From: Xanthobacter flavus
Lineage (GTDB): Bacteria; Pseudomonadota; Alphaproteobacteria; Rhizobiales; Xanthobacteraceae
Direction of reading: 5' to 3'
Assembly (NCBI RefSeq): GCF_017875275.1
Contig: NZ_JAGGML010000001.1
Span: 1,862,501-1,926,500, forward strand
Length of the DNA: 64,000 nt
Positions 1-9,617 of this stretch are shown piece after piece. Positions within the stretch are counted from its first letter, which is position 1. Every line of letters starts with the position of its first letter. Position numbers and translations under genes: made by a program. Below the pieces are notes generated by a model, which saw only the letters and a list, made by a program, of their open reading frames with translations, was not told the origin of the DNA and did no database searches.

Positions 1-431
1 ATGTTCTCCTTGCCGAACAGCTCCTGGATCAGCGCCTTGCCGCCGCCGTAGTAATACCAGGCGTTCTGCTGGCGGGCGTTGGTGCCGAAGGCGATGCCGC
101 CGTCGAAGGCATAGGCCGGATTCTTGCCGGTGAAGAAGGAGGTGAGGGTGTGCGAGCACTCCACCGTCTTGTTCTTGGTGGCATCGAACACCTGCGTCGC
201 GCCGACGATCTCGCCGCCGGCGAAGGGCGTCACCTCGAACTTGCCCTCGGTGAGCTCGCCGATGCGCTGGCACATGGCGGCCGCCGAGCCATAGATGGTG
301 TCGAGGCTCTTCGGCCAGCTCGTCGCCATGCGCCACTTCACCGTGGCCTGGCTCTGCGCGATGGCGGGCGCGGCCACCAAAGTGGCGGCGGAGCCGGCGG
401 CGATATTGGTCAGGAAGGTCCGTCTCTTCAT
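1..431 (-). CDS. TRAP transporter substrate-binding protein, DctP family (partial, C-terminus outside window)
   Basis: Periplasmic solute receptor of a tripartite ATP-independent transporter; it would capture a carboxylate ligand and pass it to the membrane subunits encoded just upstream. About 143 residues are visible. The N-terminus carries a twin-arginine-like signal (KRRTFL followed by a hydrophobic stretch ending APAIAQ), so export of a folded protein by Tat is likely. The mature part begins with WRMATSWPKS, typical of DctP-family receptors. Three ATG codons lie in tandem; the third is chosen because the GGGGA ribosome-binding site is too close to the first. It follows the large permease by about 50 bp on the same strand and is surely one operon with it. 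The ligand cannot be read from this fragment. Confidence 0.85.
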   Translation of the reverse strand, partial: MKRRTFLTNIAAGSAATLVAAPAIAQSQATVKWRMATSWPKSLDTIYGSAAAMCQRIGELTEGKFEVTPFAGGEIVGATQVFDATKNKTVECSHTLTSFFTGKNPAYAFDGGIAFGTNARQQNAWYYYGGGKALIQELFGKEN

Positions 432-481
432 CATCATTCCCCTTGTTTTTGTCAGGTCGGCGTCGGTCGGCAAAGGCGAAA

Positions 482-2371
<1,890 letters not shown>

Positions 2372-2426
2372 CGGGGCAGCCTTGGGCGCGGCGGGCGAAC
2401 GGGCGAGGAAGTTGGGGCGGCCAGGG

Positions 2427-3035
2427 TCATGGCCGCATGCCGCCTTCCGAGATCCGCGGGTCCACCTTCGCGAGTTCGTGGAGAATGCGCTCCGCCTCGG
2501 CCGCGTGGATGTCGGGGCCCGCCGCCTCCGCGAGATCGCCGCGCATGATGGCCACGCGCTTGATGAGCTCGCTCACGCCCTGCAGCAGCAACAGCGCGAA
2601 GCCGACGAGGATCAGCGCCTTGGCGGGCCAAAGGATGAGCCCGCCCGCATTGGTGGAGGTCTCGCTGGACTTCAGGGACTCGAACACGAACGGCACGGAC
2701 AGCCACACCATCAGCATCGAGAACACCATCAGGAACAGGACGATGCAGACGATCTCGATGATGTTGGTGACCCGCCGGCTGAAGCGGGAGGCCACGATGT
2801 CGATGCGGATGTGCTCGTTGAGCTGCAGCGTCCACGGCGCGCAGAGCATGAACACCGCGCCGAACAGATACCACTGCAATTCGAGCCAGGCGTTGGACGA
2901 TACGCCGAACATCTTGCGGACCACGGCGTTGGCGGCCGAGACGAGGATGGCGACGAAGATCGCCCAGCACGCCACGCGGCCGACGAAGACATTCAGCGCG
3001 TCTATGGAACGCGACAAGGACAATAGGGCTTTCAT
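2427..3035 (-). CDS. TRAP transporter small permease (DctQ-like)
   Basis: Small membrane subunit of the TRAP transporter, 202 residues, with four hydrophobic segments: a first helix around VACWAIFVAILVSAAN, the pattern ELQWYLFGAVFMLCAP in the second, and two more later. The segment LNEHIRIDIV after the second helix is characteristic of DctQ. The reading frame extends 16 codons further upstream, but the ATG at 3035 is preferred because GGGAG precedes it at normal spacing and the upstream codons are Pro/Arg-rich and not family-like. A hydrophilic C-terminal tail follows the last helix. It is cotranscribed with the large permease and probably with the isomerase gene 83 bp upstream. Confidence 0.88.
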   Translation of the reverse strand: MKALLSLSRSIDALNVFVGRVACWAIFVAILVSAANAVVRKMFGVSSNAWLELQWYLFGAVFMLCAPWTLQLNEHIRIDIVASRFSRRVTNIIEIVCIVLFLMVFSMLMVWLSVPFVFESLKSSETSTNAGGLILWPAKALILVGFALLLLQGVSELIKRVAIMRGDLAEAAGPDIHAAEAERILHELAKVDPRISEGGMRP

Positions 3036-3089
3036 GCCTCTACTCCCGGGGCAAGGGATGCGAGCGGCGGACGGATCGAACAACGCGTC

Positions 3090-3104
3090 TTTTCAACTTG
3101 AAAA
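3090..3104. promoter_or_regulatory. 15-bp palindrome upstream of dctQ
   Basis: TTTTCAACTTGAAAA is a perfect odd palindrome in an AT-rich patch of an otherwise GC-rich region, between the isomerase stop and the dctQ start. The position and symmetry suit an operator or a short processing hairpin. No matching regulator is identified, so the role is an inference. Confidence 0.3.
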
Positions 3105-3118
3105 AGAACTATTCTAAT

Positions 3119-3754
3119 CTAGGCGGCGTCAGCCTGATACTTCGGGTGCGTGGCTTCGAAGCAGTCGAGGGCCATGCAGTTTTCGTAAATCCCCATCACC
3201 AGCGGATAGGGCGTCACATCGCAATTGAAGCGCTGGGCATTGAACACCTGCGGCACGAGGCAGATGTCCGCCATGCCGGGCGCATCGCCCAGCACGAACC
3301 TGCCGCTGAGGCCCCGCGCCGCGAGCATGGCCTCCAAGCTCCGGAAGCCTTCGGCGATCCAGTGGGCATACCAGGCGTTGCGGGCGGTCTCGTCATGGCC
3401 GAGGCGGTCGAGATGCTTGAGCACCCGCACATTGTTGAGCGGATGGATGTCGCAGCAGATGGCCTGGCTGAAGGCGCGCACATAGGCCCGCTCGATGGGA
3501 TCCTTCGGCAGCAGCGCCGGCTCGGGCTGCGTCTCCTCCAGATATTCCATGATGGCGAGCGACTGGGTGAGCACGAGAGAGCCATCCACCAGGGCCGGCA
3601 CGAGGCCCTGCGGATTGAGGCGCACGAAGGCGTCGGCCTTGTGCTCCATCTTCGGCAGGCTGATGGCACGCGGCGTCGCGGTGAGCCCCTTGAAGGCGAG
3701 CGCGATGCGCACCCTGTAGGACGCCGACGACCGAAAGAAACCGTAGAGTTCCAT
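3119..3754 (-). CDS. maiA: Zeta-class glutathione S-transferase, maleylacetoacetate/maleylpyruvate isomerase
   Basis: Probably performs glutathione-dependent cis-trans isomerisation of maleylacetoacetate or maleylpyruvate in tyrosine/homogentisate or gentisate breakdown. The 211-residue protein begins ELYGFFRSSASYRVRIALAFKG, in which the SSASYRVR segment is the zeta-class glutathione-binding signature. An NPQGLVPAL loop and the LTQSLAIMEYLEE segment complete the thioredoxin-like half, and an all-helical C-terminal half contains ICCDIHPLNN and the GDAPGMADICLVPQ motif. The ATG at 3754 is chosen because homology begins there; the longer reading frame upstream is low-complexity. Lying between an ABM-like gene and TRAP genes on the same strand, it points to an operon for uptake and degradation of an aromatic acid. 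Which of the two substrates is used cannot be decided from sequence. Confidence 0.85.
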   Translation of the reverse strand: MELYGFFRSSASYRVRIALAFKGLTATPRAISLPKMEHKADAFVRLNPQGLVPALVDGSLVLTQSLAIMEYLEETQPEPALLPKDPIERAYVRAFSQAICCDIHPLNNVRVLKHLDRLGHDETARNAWYAHWIAEGFRSLEAMLAARGLSGRFVLGDAPGMADICLVPQVFNAQRFNCDVTPYPLVMGIYENCMALDCFEATHPKYQADAA

Positions 3755-3854
3755 TTGCGCACTCTGGAAGTTTTGTTTTTTCTTCGGACGCATGGAACGG
3801 CGATGGCGCGAAGCCATCGCCGGAGGGGGCGGCAGACAGCGCCGCCCGGAGATG

Positions 3855-4223
3855 TCAGCTGGCGGCCTTGGCGAGGATCTCGTCGGGCGTGGAGGACACG
3901 ACCTTCGCGTAGCGCGGCACGAACTTGCCACCGACGATGTGGCGGATGAAGGAGGGCTTGAGCTCCTCGGCCAGGATCTTGCGGATCTTGGCGTGCTCCT
4001 CGATGTCCTTCCACTCCGCGATCAAATAGAAGCGCAGCGGATTTTCCTCATCGCGCAGCAGAACGCCGTCCTTCACCTGCGCCCACGACTTGTGCATCGG
4101 ATTTCCATCCGAATAGTCGAAATCCTCGAACTCGCGGATGAACTCCGCTTCCGAGCCCGGATTGATGGTGAAGTCGTAGATGTGGAGGTAGTTGCCCTTG
4201 GTGGCGAGCGGCTCTTGAGCCAT
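3855..4223 (-). CDS. Small ABM/dimeric alpha-beta barrel-like protein
   Basis: A soluble protein of 122 residues. The N-terminal strand (NYLHIYDFTINPGSEAEF) followed by a helix, a central RFYLIAEWKDIEEH segment and a second helix resemble the antibiotic-biosynthesis-monooxygenase or dimeric alpha-beta barrel fold. Members include heme-degrading enzymes, quinol monooxygenases and isomerases, and no catalytic signature narrows the choice. The start is well supported by GAGGGAG seven bases upstream. It is the first gene of the minus-strand run leading to the isomerase and TRAP genes, so a role in handling the same substrate is plausible but inferred. Confidence 0.6.
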   Translation of the reverse strand: MAQEPLATKGNYLHIYDFTINPGSEAEFIREFEDFDYSDGNPMHKSWAQVKDGVLLRDEENPLRFYLIAEWKDIEEHAKIRKILAEELKPSFIRHIVGGKFVPRYAKVVSSTPDEILAKAAS

Positions 4224-4660
4224 TCGTGTCTCCCTCTCGTTGCCCGGAGACGATGCACCCGATCGCAACGCGACCCGGCGGCGCCTGCTCCTGTGCGCCC
4301 GCCTGCGGCGGACTCCATTAATAGGAGTACACTGATTAATTCGGCCGTCAATGCGCCACGTCACATTTCCGGAAAATGACGCAGATATGGGCTGATTGCT
4401 GGCAAATCGCGCACATTCGTGCCGCATCTCTCGGCGGCGATCCGAAAGAAATGATGTGACACTGACTAATTTGGCGATTTTGGCTGGGTGCAATGCAGCG
4501 AGGCAGGACGCCGCCGCGTGGCGGATCGGCGTGATTGCGGGCATTGCGCGGCGCACGGCTTATGACGCACTGCGAGCGTGGCGCGCGCGCGATCCATGTC
4601 GCGGCGCGCGCGGGTAGGGTCGATGGGAGGGCCGGCCCGGCGGCTGCCCGCCAGATCGGC
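4224..4660. promoter_or_regulatory. Gene-free region with repeated operator-like sites
   Basis: No credible gene lies here. The segment holds the promoter of the minus-strand catabolic operon. ACACTGATTAATTCGG at 4329-4344 and ACACTGACTAATTTGG at 4459-4474 are a direct repeat (14 of 16 bases) 130 bp apart. Between them an imperfect inverted repeat, GTCA...TGAC around the palindrome TTTCCGGAAA, spans 4360-4380. These AT-richer sites stand out against the surrounding GC-rich DNA and look like binding sites for one or two transcription regulators. No regulator gene is adjacent in this window. Confidence 0.45.
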
Positions 4661-6790
4661 TCAGACGGCCTGCGCCGCCGGCTCCTCTTTCATCGCCGGC
4701 AGCTCGATCGTGAAGGCGGCGCCGCCCTCCCCGTTCTCCACGGAAAGCGTTCCGCCGTGGTCGCGGATGATGCCGAAGCTCACCGAGAGGCCGAGGCCCG
4801 TGCCCTTGCCCGGCGGCTTGGTGGTGAAGAAGGGCTGGAAGATGCGCTCCATCACGTCCTCGGGGATGCCGCCGCCATTGTCCTCCACGCGGATGCGCAG
4901 CAGGCGGCCGGCCTTGCCGGTCTCGCAGCCGACGCGCAGCCGGATAAGGCCGGGAAAGTCCGTGCCGGTGCTGGCACGGCGCTCGACGATGGCGTCGCGG
5001 GCGTTCTGGATGAGGTTGATGATGACCTGCTCCAGCTGGTCCTGCCGGCACAGCACCTTGGGAATGTCCGGCCCCTGGGCGGTCTCGACTTCGATATTGT
5101 CCAGCCGCAGGTGGGCGCCCACCACCTGCAGCGCGCCCTCCACCGCATCCAGCGGCGCGGAGGGCTGGAGGTGCTCGTCGCTCTTGCGGCCGAAGATGCG
5201 CATGTGGTCGATGATCCGGCTCATGCGCACGGTCTGCTGCACGATGCGGTCGAGCTTGGAGACGAGATGCTCGGGCGGCAGCCCCATCTTCATCCCCGTC
5301 AAAGCGTTGGAGGCGGCGAGGCGGATGACGCCGAGGGGCTGGTTGATCTCGTGGGCGAGGCCCGTCGCCACCTCGCCCAGCGAGGCGAGCTTGGACATCT
5401 GGTAGAGCTTGTTCTCCTCCATCCGGCGCTGGGTCTGGTCGACGGCGACCACCACCACCTCCTGCCCGCCGGAGCCGCCCGGGCCCATGCCCTGCAGCGG
5501 CGCCACGACGATCTCCGCCTCCACGTCGGTCTCCCCGTCGGAGAGGCGCTCATTGATGTGGCGCGGCGCATTGAGGTCCGCGACGATGGTGCGGAAGCGG
5601 GGCCTGCCCAGATAGGACCGCAGGAGGCGTCCGAGCGTCCCGTCCGGCGGCGAGCCGATCTCGCTGGCGCCCTCTGGCGTGACGTGCATGACCGAAACGC
5701 CGGGCACCCGGCTGATGGCGTCGAGCACATTGGCTTCGCGCAGGCGCGCGAGTGCCTGAACCTCCTGCGCCTCCAGCCGCTTCTGCAGGTTGAAATAGCT
5801 GCCGCCCACCGCGACCACCACCAGGAGCGCGATGGAGAGGCCGGCCGCCGTGCTCCAGATCGCCGCCTTGAAGTCGGCGGACTGGGCTCGCACGAAATCC
5901 GTGGAATAAGCCACGGAGACGAGGATGGGAAACTTGCCCGAGCGCACGGTGAAGCCCACCCGCTCGATGCCGTCGACGGTGCTGGCCTGGCGATAGGCAT
6001 CGCCGCCGTTCTGCATGGCGGCCACGAAGGCCGGCGATTTGGACAAATCGTCGCCGAAGCTGGTCCTGTTGGTGGCGCGGGCGCGGACGATGCCGTCCGT
6101 GCCCATGAGGGCGATGAGCTGGCCATCCTCGGTGCGCAGCTGCTTGTAGAAATCGATGAAGTCGCTGATGGCGTAGGAGGCGACGACCACGCCCGCGAAA
6201 CCGCCCTGCGCGTCGGTCAGGGGCCGCGTCAGCTGGATGGTGTATTTCTTGGAGACCCGGCCGAGCACGGGCTTGCTGATGAAGAGCTGCCCCTTCCCCG
6301 GGTCCTTGCCCATGTGGACGCGGATGTGCTCGCGATCGGAGAGATCCACCTTCTCCGGCCCCGGGGGCGCGAGGCTGCTCGCCACCATCACGCCGTTTCT
6401 GTCGGTGACGGCGAGCTGCACCACCGAGGGGGGGACGCTGAAGTCCTTGAGCTGCTCATAGATCTGGTAGGGCGCAGCGCTGTGGTCGTAATTGCTCGCG
6501 AAGTTTTGCAGCAGCGCGTCGATGGGCTCCACCGCCTGCTCGAAGCTGCGCATGAGCAGCGTCGCCATGCGGTGGGCCGTGATCTCCGCCTTCTCCATCT
6601 CCGCATCGCTGTGCAACTGGAACAGCACCAGCGCCGCCACCAGCGGAATGAGGCCGACGAGAAAGACGAGCCCGGCAAGCATCAGCGTGACGCGGTTGAA
6701 GCCCTGGGGTTCCTGCTTCGGCGACGGACCGGGTCCGGGACCGGAGGGGTGATCGGCCGGCCGACCAGACATGGCATCAGGCGGTGACAT
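4661..6790 (-). CDS. Membrane sensor histidine kinase with periplasmic PDC/dCache-type domain
   Basis: Transmembrane sensor kinase of about 709 residues. A Pro-rich cytoplasmic N-terminus is followed by a membrane helix ([20 protein letters not shown]), an extracytoplasmic PDC/dCache-like region of some 230 residues, a second helix (about [19 protein letters not shown]), a PAS-like linker and the catalytic core. The H-box [15 protein letters not shown]-box [11 protein letters not shown]1 VEDNGGGIP and G2 [13 protein letters not shown] are intact, so it should be an active kinase. The ATG at 6790 is chosen for its GGAGG site; it overlaps the receiver gene by 14 bp, implying translational coupling and that the receiver is its partner. 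The architecture resembles DctB-like kinases, but the ligand is unknown. Confidence 0.85.
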   Translation of the reverse strand: MSPPDAMSGRPADHPSGPGPGPSPKQEPQGFNRVTLMLAGLVFLVGLIPLVAALVLFQLHSDAEMEKAEITAHRMATLLMRSFEQAVEPIDALLQNFASNYDHSAAPYQIYEQLKDFSVPPSVVQLAVTDRNGVMVASSLAPPGPEKVDLSDREHIRVHMGKDPGKGQLFISKPVLGRVSKKYTIQLTRPLTDAQGGFAGVVVASYAISDFIDFYKQLRTEDGQLIALMGTDGIVRARATNRTSFGDDLSKSPAFVAAMQNGGDAYRQASTVDGIERVGFTVRSGKFPILVSVAYSTDFVRAQSADFKAAIWSTAAGLSIALLVVVAVGGSYFNLQKRLEAQEVQALARLREANVLDAISRVPGVSVMHVTPEGASEIGSPPDGTLGRLLRSYLGRPRFRTIVADLNAPRHINERLSDGETDVEAEIVVAPLQGMGPGGSGGQEVVVVAVDQTQRRMEENKLYQMSKLASLGEVATGLAHEINQPLGVIRLAASNALTGMKMGLPPEHLVSKLDRIVQQTVRMSRIIDHMRIFGRKSDEHLQPSAPLDAVEGALQVVGAHLRLDNIEVETAQGPDIPKVLCRQDQLEQVIINLIQNARDAIVERRASTGTDFPGLIRLRVGCETGKAGRLLRIRVEDNGGGIPEDVMERIFQPFFTTKPPGKGTGLGLSVSFGIIRDHGGTLSVENGEGGAAFTIELPAMKEEPAAQAV

Positions 6791-7160
6791 CGCCGGCCCC
6801 TCCAAGCTCCACCAGCGCCGCGCAGAGATCATCGAAGGCCAGCGGCTTCGGAAAGCAGCGCAGCACGCCCTTCTGGCGCGCGCGCTCCATGTCGGCCTCG
6901 GCAGCGTGTCCGGTCATCATCAGGAAGCGCACATCGCGGCCAGGAAACCGCCCCTGCACGGTCTCCACCAGAGCGACGCCGTCCATGTCCGGCATGCGCA
7001 TGTCGGTGAGCACGACCCGGATGTCGGTATCGCGCGCGAGAATGTCTATGGCCTCGGCGCCCCGCCCGACGGAGCGGGTGGACAGGCCGCGAAAGGCCAG
7101 CGCCTCGATCAGCTCGTCGAGGTATTCAGGCTCGTCATCGACGATGAGAACATGAGTCAT
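6777..7160 (-). CDS. Single-domain response regulator (receiver only)
   Basis: A CheY-like receiver of 127 residues without an output domain. The acidic pair is in LIVDDEPE, the phosphoacceptor is Asp53 (LTDMRMPDMDG), the switch Thr is in MMTGHA and the Lys is in FPKPL, so phosphorylation competence is expected. It is the first gene of a two-gene unit and overlaps the kinase start. Lacking an output it must act by protein contact or as a phosphorelay intermediate; the divergently transcribed REC-EAL and REC-MarR genes are possible downstream partners. Confidence 0.88.
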   Translation of the reverse strand: MTHVLIVDDEPEYLDELIEALAFRGLSTRSVGRGAEAIDILARDTDIRVVLTDMRMPDMDGVALVETVQGRFPGRDVRFLMMTGHAAEADMERARQKGVLRCFPKPLAFDDLCAALVELGGAGDVTA

Positions 7161-7385
7161 CTGTCGTCGGACCCCGCTCAGCCGGTATTGAAGGATGGGA
7201 TGCCGGTTTTGCGGCGCACTCCACGCCCGCGCCTGCCCTCCGTCAAGGCAAACTCATTCCGATTTGAAGTGAATTCCGGATCAGTTGCCGGCTTGAAAGA
7301 TGACAAACGGAGTGAAATATGAGCCCATAGATTGGAATTTTTCCAACCCGGCCAGAAAGATGGCGGCCAGCGCGAGGTGTATTTG

Positions 7386-8675
7386 ATGCCGCAGGCTGCC
7401 GCACCACCCAAAGTGCCCCCGGGGCGTGGCAAGCTTCGGCGCATCCTTATTCTTGACGACGATGCGGCTTTTCGCGAAGACCTAGCGGAATACCTTACTT
7501 TCGCCGGCCATACGGTAAGCCATACCTCCGATCCCACGGATGTGACCCCACGGAGCCTGTGCGATACCGACATCCTCCTGCTTGACCTGAACATGCCGGG
7601 CGTCGACGGTGTGGACGTACTGCGCAACCTCTGCCGGTGCGTTCTCAGCGCCCAGGTGGTCCTCATCAGCGGCAGTGACAAGGATGTGATCGAAGCGGCC
7701 GCCGAGGCCGGGAGGATGAGCAACATCCGGATCCTCGGCACCCTCCACAAGCCGTTCGATCCCGAGGAATTGCTCACACTCATCGGCGGCGAGGCGGCCG
7801 AGGCGAGCATCCACCACGCCACCGCCCGCGCTCCCTCCGTTTCGCAGGTGGCCGAGGCGGTGGAGGCGGCGATCGCGGGCGGCACGGTGCCGGTGATGTT
7901 CCAGCCCAAGTGCCGTCCCGGCGACCGCGCCTTCGGCGGTGCCGAGGCACTGCTAGGCGATGTCTGGCCGGGCCTCGGCCGCATCTCCCCGTCAGCGATC
8001 ATCGAGGCGGCCGGCACGATGCCGGGCCTGCTGCGGCGGCTGACCCTCGAGGTGGTGGAGCGCGCGGCCCGGGGCGGCGCCGCCTGGCGCGCGGCCCGGG
8101 GCGGCGCCGCCTGGCGCGCGGCCGGGCTCGACGGTCCGGTCAGCATCAACATGACCCTGGACCTTCTGACCGAGCCCCGCGCCCCGGCGCTGCTCGCAGA
8201 AACCGTCAGGGCAGCCGGCCTTGCCCCCTCCGACGTGATCCTGGAGCTGACCGAGGACGCGATCTACGATTCCTCCAGCGACGCGCTGATGGCCCTCGCC
8301 CAGGTGCGCATGGCCGGCTTCGGCGTCGCGCTGGACGATGTGGGGCAGCGCCAGAGCGGCCTGCTCCAGCTGGCCCGCCTGCCCATCACCGAGCTCAAGA
8401 TCGACCGCGCCCTCGTCGTCCAGTCCCGGGGCACCGAAAAATCCCGCAGCATTCTGGAGGCTCTGATCGAGCTTGGCCATCGCCTCGGCCTGAAGGTGGT
8501 CGCCGAGGGCGTGGAAACGGAAGAGGATTTGTCCCGCGTCAAGGCCATGGGCGTGGATCTGGTCCAGGGTTTTGTCATTTCCCGCAAACTCGCCCTTGCC
8601 GAATTCATCGCGATGTTCAAGGAATGGAGACAATCCGGCGCCACAATCACGGTCGCCGGCCCAGAGAAAGCTTGA
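7386..8675 (+). CDS. REC-EAL protein, putative c-di-GMP phosphodiesterase
   Basis: A 429-residue protein with an N-terminal receiver (LILDDDAAF, phosphoacceptor Asp67 in LLDLNMPGVDG, Lys in HKPFDPEEL) and a C-terminal EAL domain from about residue 135. Candidate catalytic residues are all present: Glu in GAEALLG, Asn in SINMT, Glu in LELTED, the Asp pair in ALDDVG, Lys in ELKIDRALV, Glu in AEGVET and Gln in VQGF. Loop 6, normally DFGTGYSS, reads DVGQRQSG, so activity or its coupling to phosphorylation may be altered. A nine-residue tandem duplication (AARGGAAWR twice) sits before the SINMT strand. The ATG at 7386 is preferred over an in-frame TTG at 7332 because GAGGTG precedes it. It is divergent from the kinase/receiver pair and so probably coupled to it. 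Confidence 0.85.
   Translation: MPQAAAPPKVPPGRGKLRRILILDDDAAFREDLAEYLTFAGHTVSHTSDPTDVTPRSLCDTDILLLDLNMPGVDGVDVLRNLCRCVLSAQVVLISGSDKDVIEAAAEAGRMSNIRILGTLHKPFDPEELLTLIGGEAAEASIHHATARAPSVSQVAEAVEAAIAGGTVPVMFQPKCRPGDRAFGGAEALLGDVWPGLGRISPSAIIEAAGTMPGLLRRLTLEVVERAARGGAAWRAARGGAAWRAAGLDGPVSINMTLDLLTEPRAPALLAETVRAAGLAPSDVILELTEDAIYDSSSDALMALAQVRMAGFGVALDDVGQRQSGLLQLARLPITELKIDRALVVQSRGTEKSRSILEALIELGHRLGLKVVAEGVETEEDLSRVKAMGVDLVQGFVISRKLALAEFIAMFKEWRQSGATITVAGPEKA
8064..8117 (+). repeat. Perfect 27-bp tandem duplication inside the EAL coding region
   Basis: Two identical 27-bp units, 8064-8090 and 8091-8117, each encode AARGGAAWR; the first six bases of a third copy follow. The duplication keeps the frame and adds nine residues to a helix upstream of the conserved Asn motif. 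Perfect identity indicates a recent or slippage-prone event. Confidence 0.93.
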
Positions 8676-8733
8676 CCGAGGACGCCCCCGAGGACCCAAC
8701 CCACGACCTAACCCCAGGACGCCAAGCTGAAGA

Positions 8734-9549
8734 ATGCGTAACGACAGCTCCAAGGGCGGATGGGCCGAGGCCGCGACCGCCGAGCCGCAGGTACTTCTGG
8801 TCGATGACGACCGCGACGTGCTGGAAGAGCTGCACGACGGCCTCTCGATGCTGGGCATTGCCTCGCTCACCGCCACCACGGCGGTGGAAGCGCTGGACCT
8901 CGTGCAGCGCAACGATCCCCTGAAAGTGATCGTGACCGATCTCCAGATGCCGCGCATCGACGGCATCGAGCTTCTGCAGAAGCTCTCGGTGCGGCGCCGC
9001 AAGCATCCCATGGCCGCCATCGTCATCACCGGCCACGCCTCCCTCGACCGGGCCGTGGGCGCGCTGCGCCTCCAGGCGGTGGATTTCCTCCAGAAGCCGC
9101 TTCTCGCCGAGGAGGTGGCGCACGCCATCCACCGCGCCCTCGCCATCGTCGAGGACGAGGCGCTGAACGCGAACGGCGAGGACGACCTGCCCGCCACGAT
9201 CGCCCGGCCCAATTACATGAAGGCGCTCGTCGCCGCCCGGGCCGACCGGGACGCCATCTTCCAGACCGGGCTGTTCTCCGATCCCGCGTGGGAGATGATG
9301 CTCGACCTCGCGGTGGCGGAGGCGAGCGCCCGGCCCATCTCCGTCACCAGCCTGTGCATCGCCTCCGGCGCGCCCACCACCACGGCGCTGCGCCGCATCG
9401 ATGATCTGGAGGAGGCGGGGCTGGTGAAGCGCGTGCCCGACGGCCGCGACCGCCGGCGCATCCTGGTGGTGCTCACCGAGCAGGGGCGCGGCCGCATGGA
9501 GGCCTTCGTGCAGCGGCAGGCCGACCGCTTCGGCATCAAGCTCGACTGA
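8734..9549 (+). CDS. Response regulator with C-terminal MarR-like winged helix
   Basis: Of 271 residues, about 20-135 are a receiver (LLVDDDRDV, phosphoacceptor Asp69 in VTDLQMPRIDG, Thr in VITGHAS, Lys in LQKPLL). Residues ~190-265 form a winged helix with RPISVTSLCIASGAPTTTAL as the recognition region and a basic wing KRVPDGRDRRRILVVLT, as in MarR-family proteins. REC-MarR fusions are much less common than REC-OmpR or REC-LuxR. The gene lies 58 bp after the REC-EAL gene on the same strand and is followed by a strong terminator, so the pair is probably a two-gene operon. A target promoter and a cognate kinase are not identified; the neighbouring histidine kinase is the obvious candidate. Confidence 0.85.
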   Translation: MRNDSSKGGWAEAATAEPQVLLVDDDRDVLEELHDGLSMLGIASLTATTAVEALDLVQRNDPLKVIVTDLQMPRIDGIELLQKLSVRRRKHPMAAIVITGHASLDRAVGALRLQAVDFLQKPLLAEEVAHAIHRALAIVEDEALNANGEDDLPATIARPNYMKALVAARADRDAIFQTGLFSDPAWEMMLDLAVAEASARPISVTSLCIASGAPTTTALRRIDDLEEAGLVKRVPDGRDRRRILVVLTEQGRGRMEAFVQRQADRFGIKLD

Positions 9550-9569
9550 ACGCGACGAGACAAACGAAA

Positions 9570-9597
9570 AGGGCCGGTGTCTCGCGACACCGGCCCT
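9570..9597. terminator. Bidirectional intrinsic terminator
   Basis: A perfect 12-bp stem (AGGGCCGGTGTC/GACACCGGCCCT) with loop TCGC, followed by CTTTCTTTG on the plus strand and by TTTCGTTTG on the minus strand. It lies between the convergent REC-MarR and chemoreceptor genes and should end transcription from both. Confidence 0.92.
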
Positions 9598-9617
9598 CTT
9601 TCTTTGCGCGGCGCGGA

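Noticed and set aside
4535-6787. Plus-strand open frame of 750 codons opposite the histidine kinase
   Set aside because: Low-complexity Arg/Gly/His translation without motifs; the kinase motifs are all on the minus strand.
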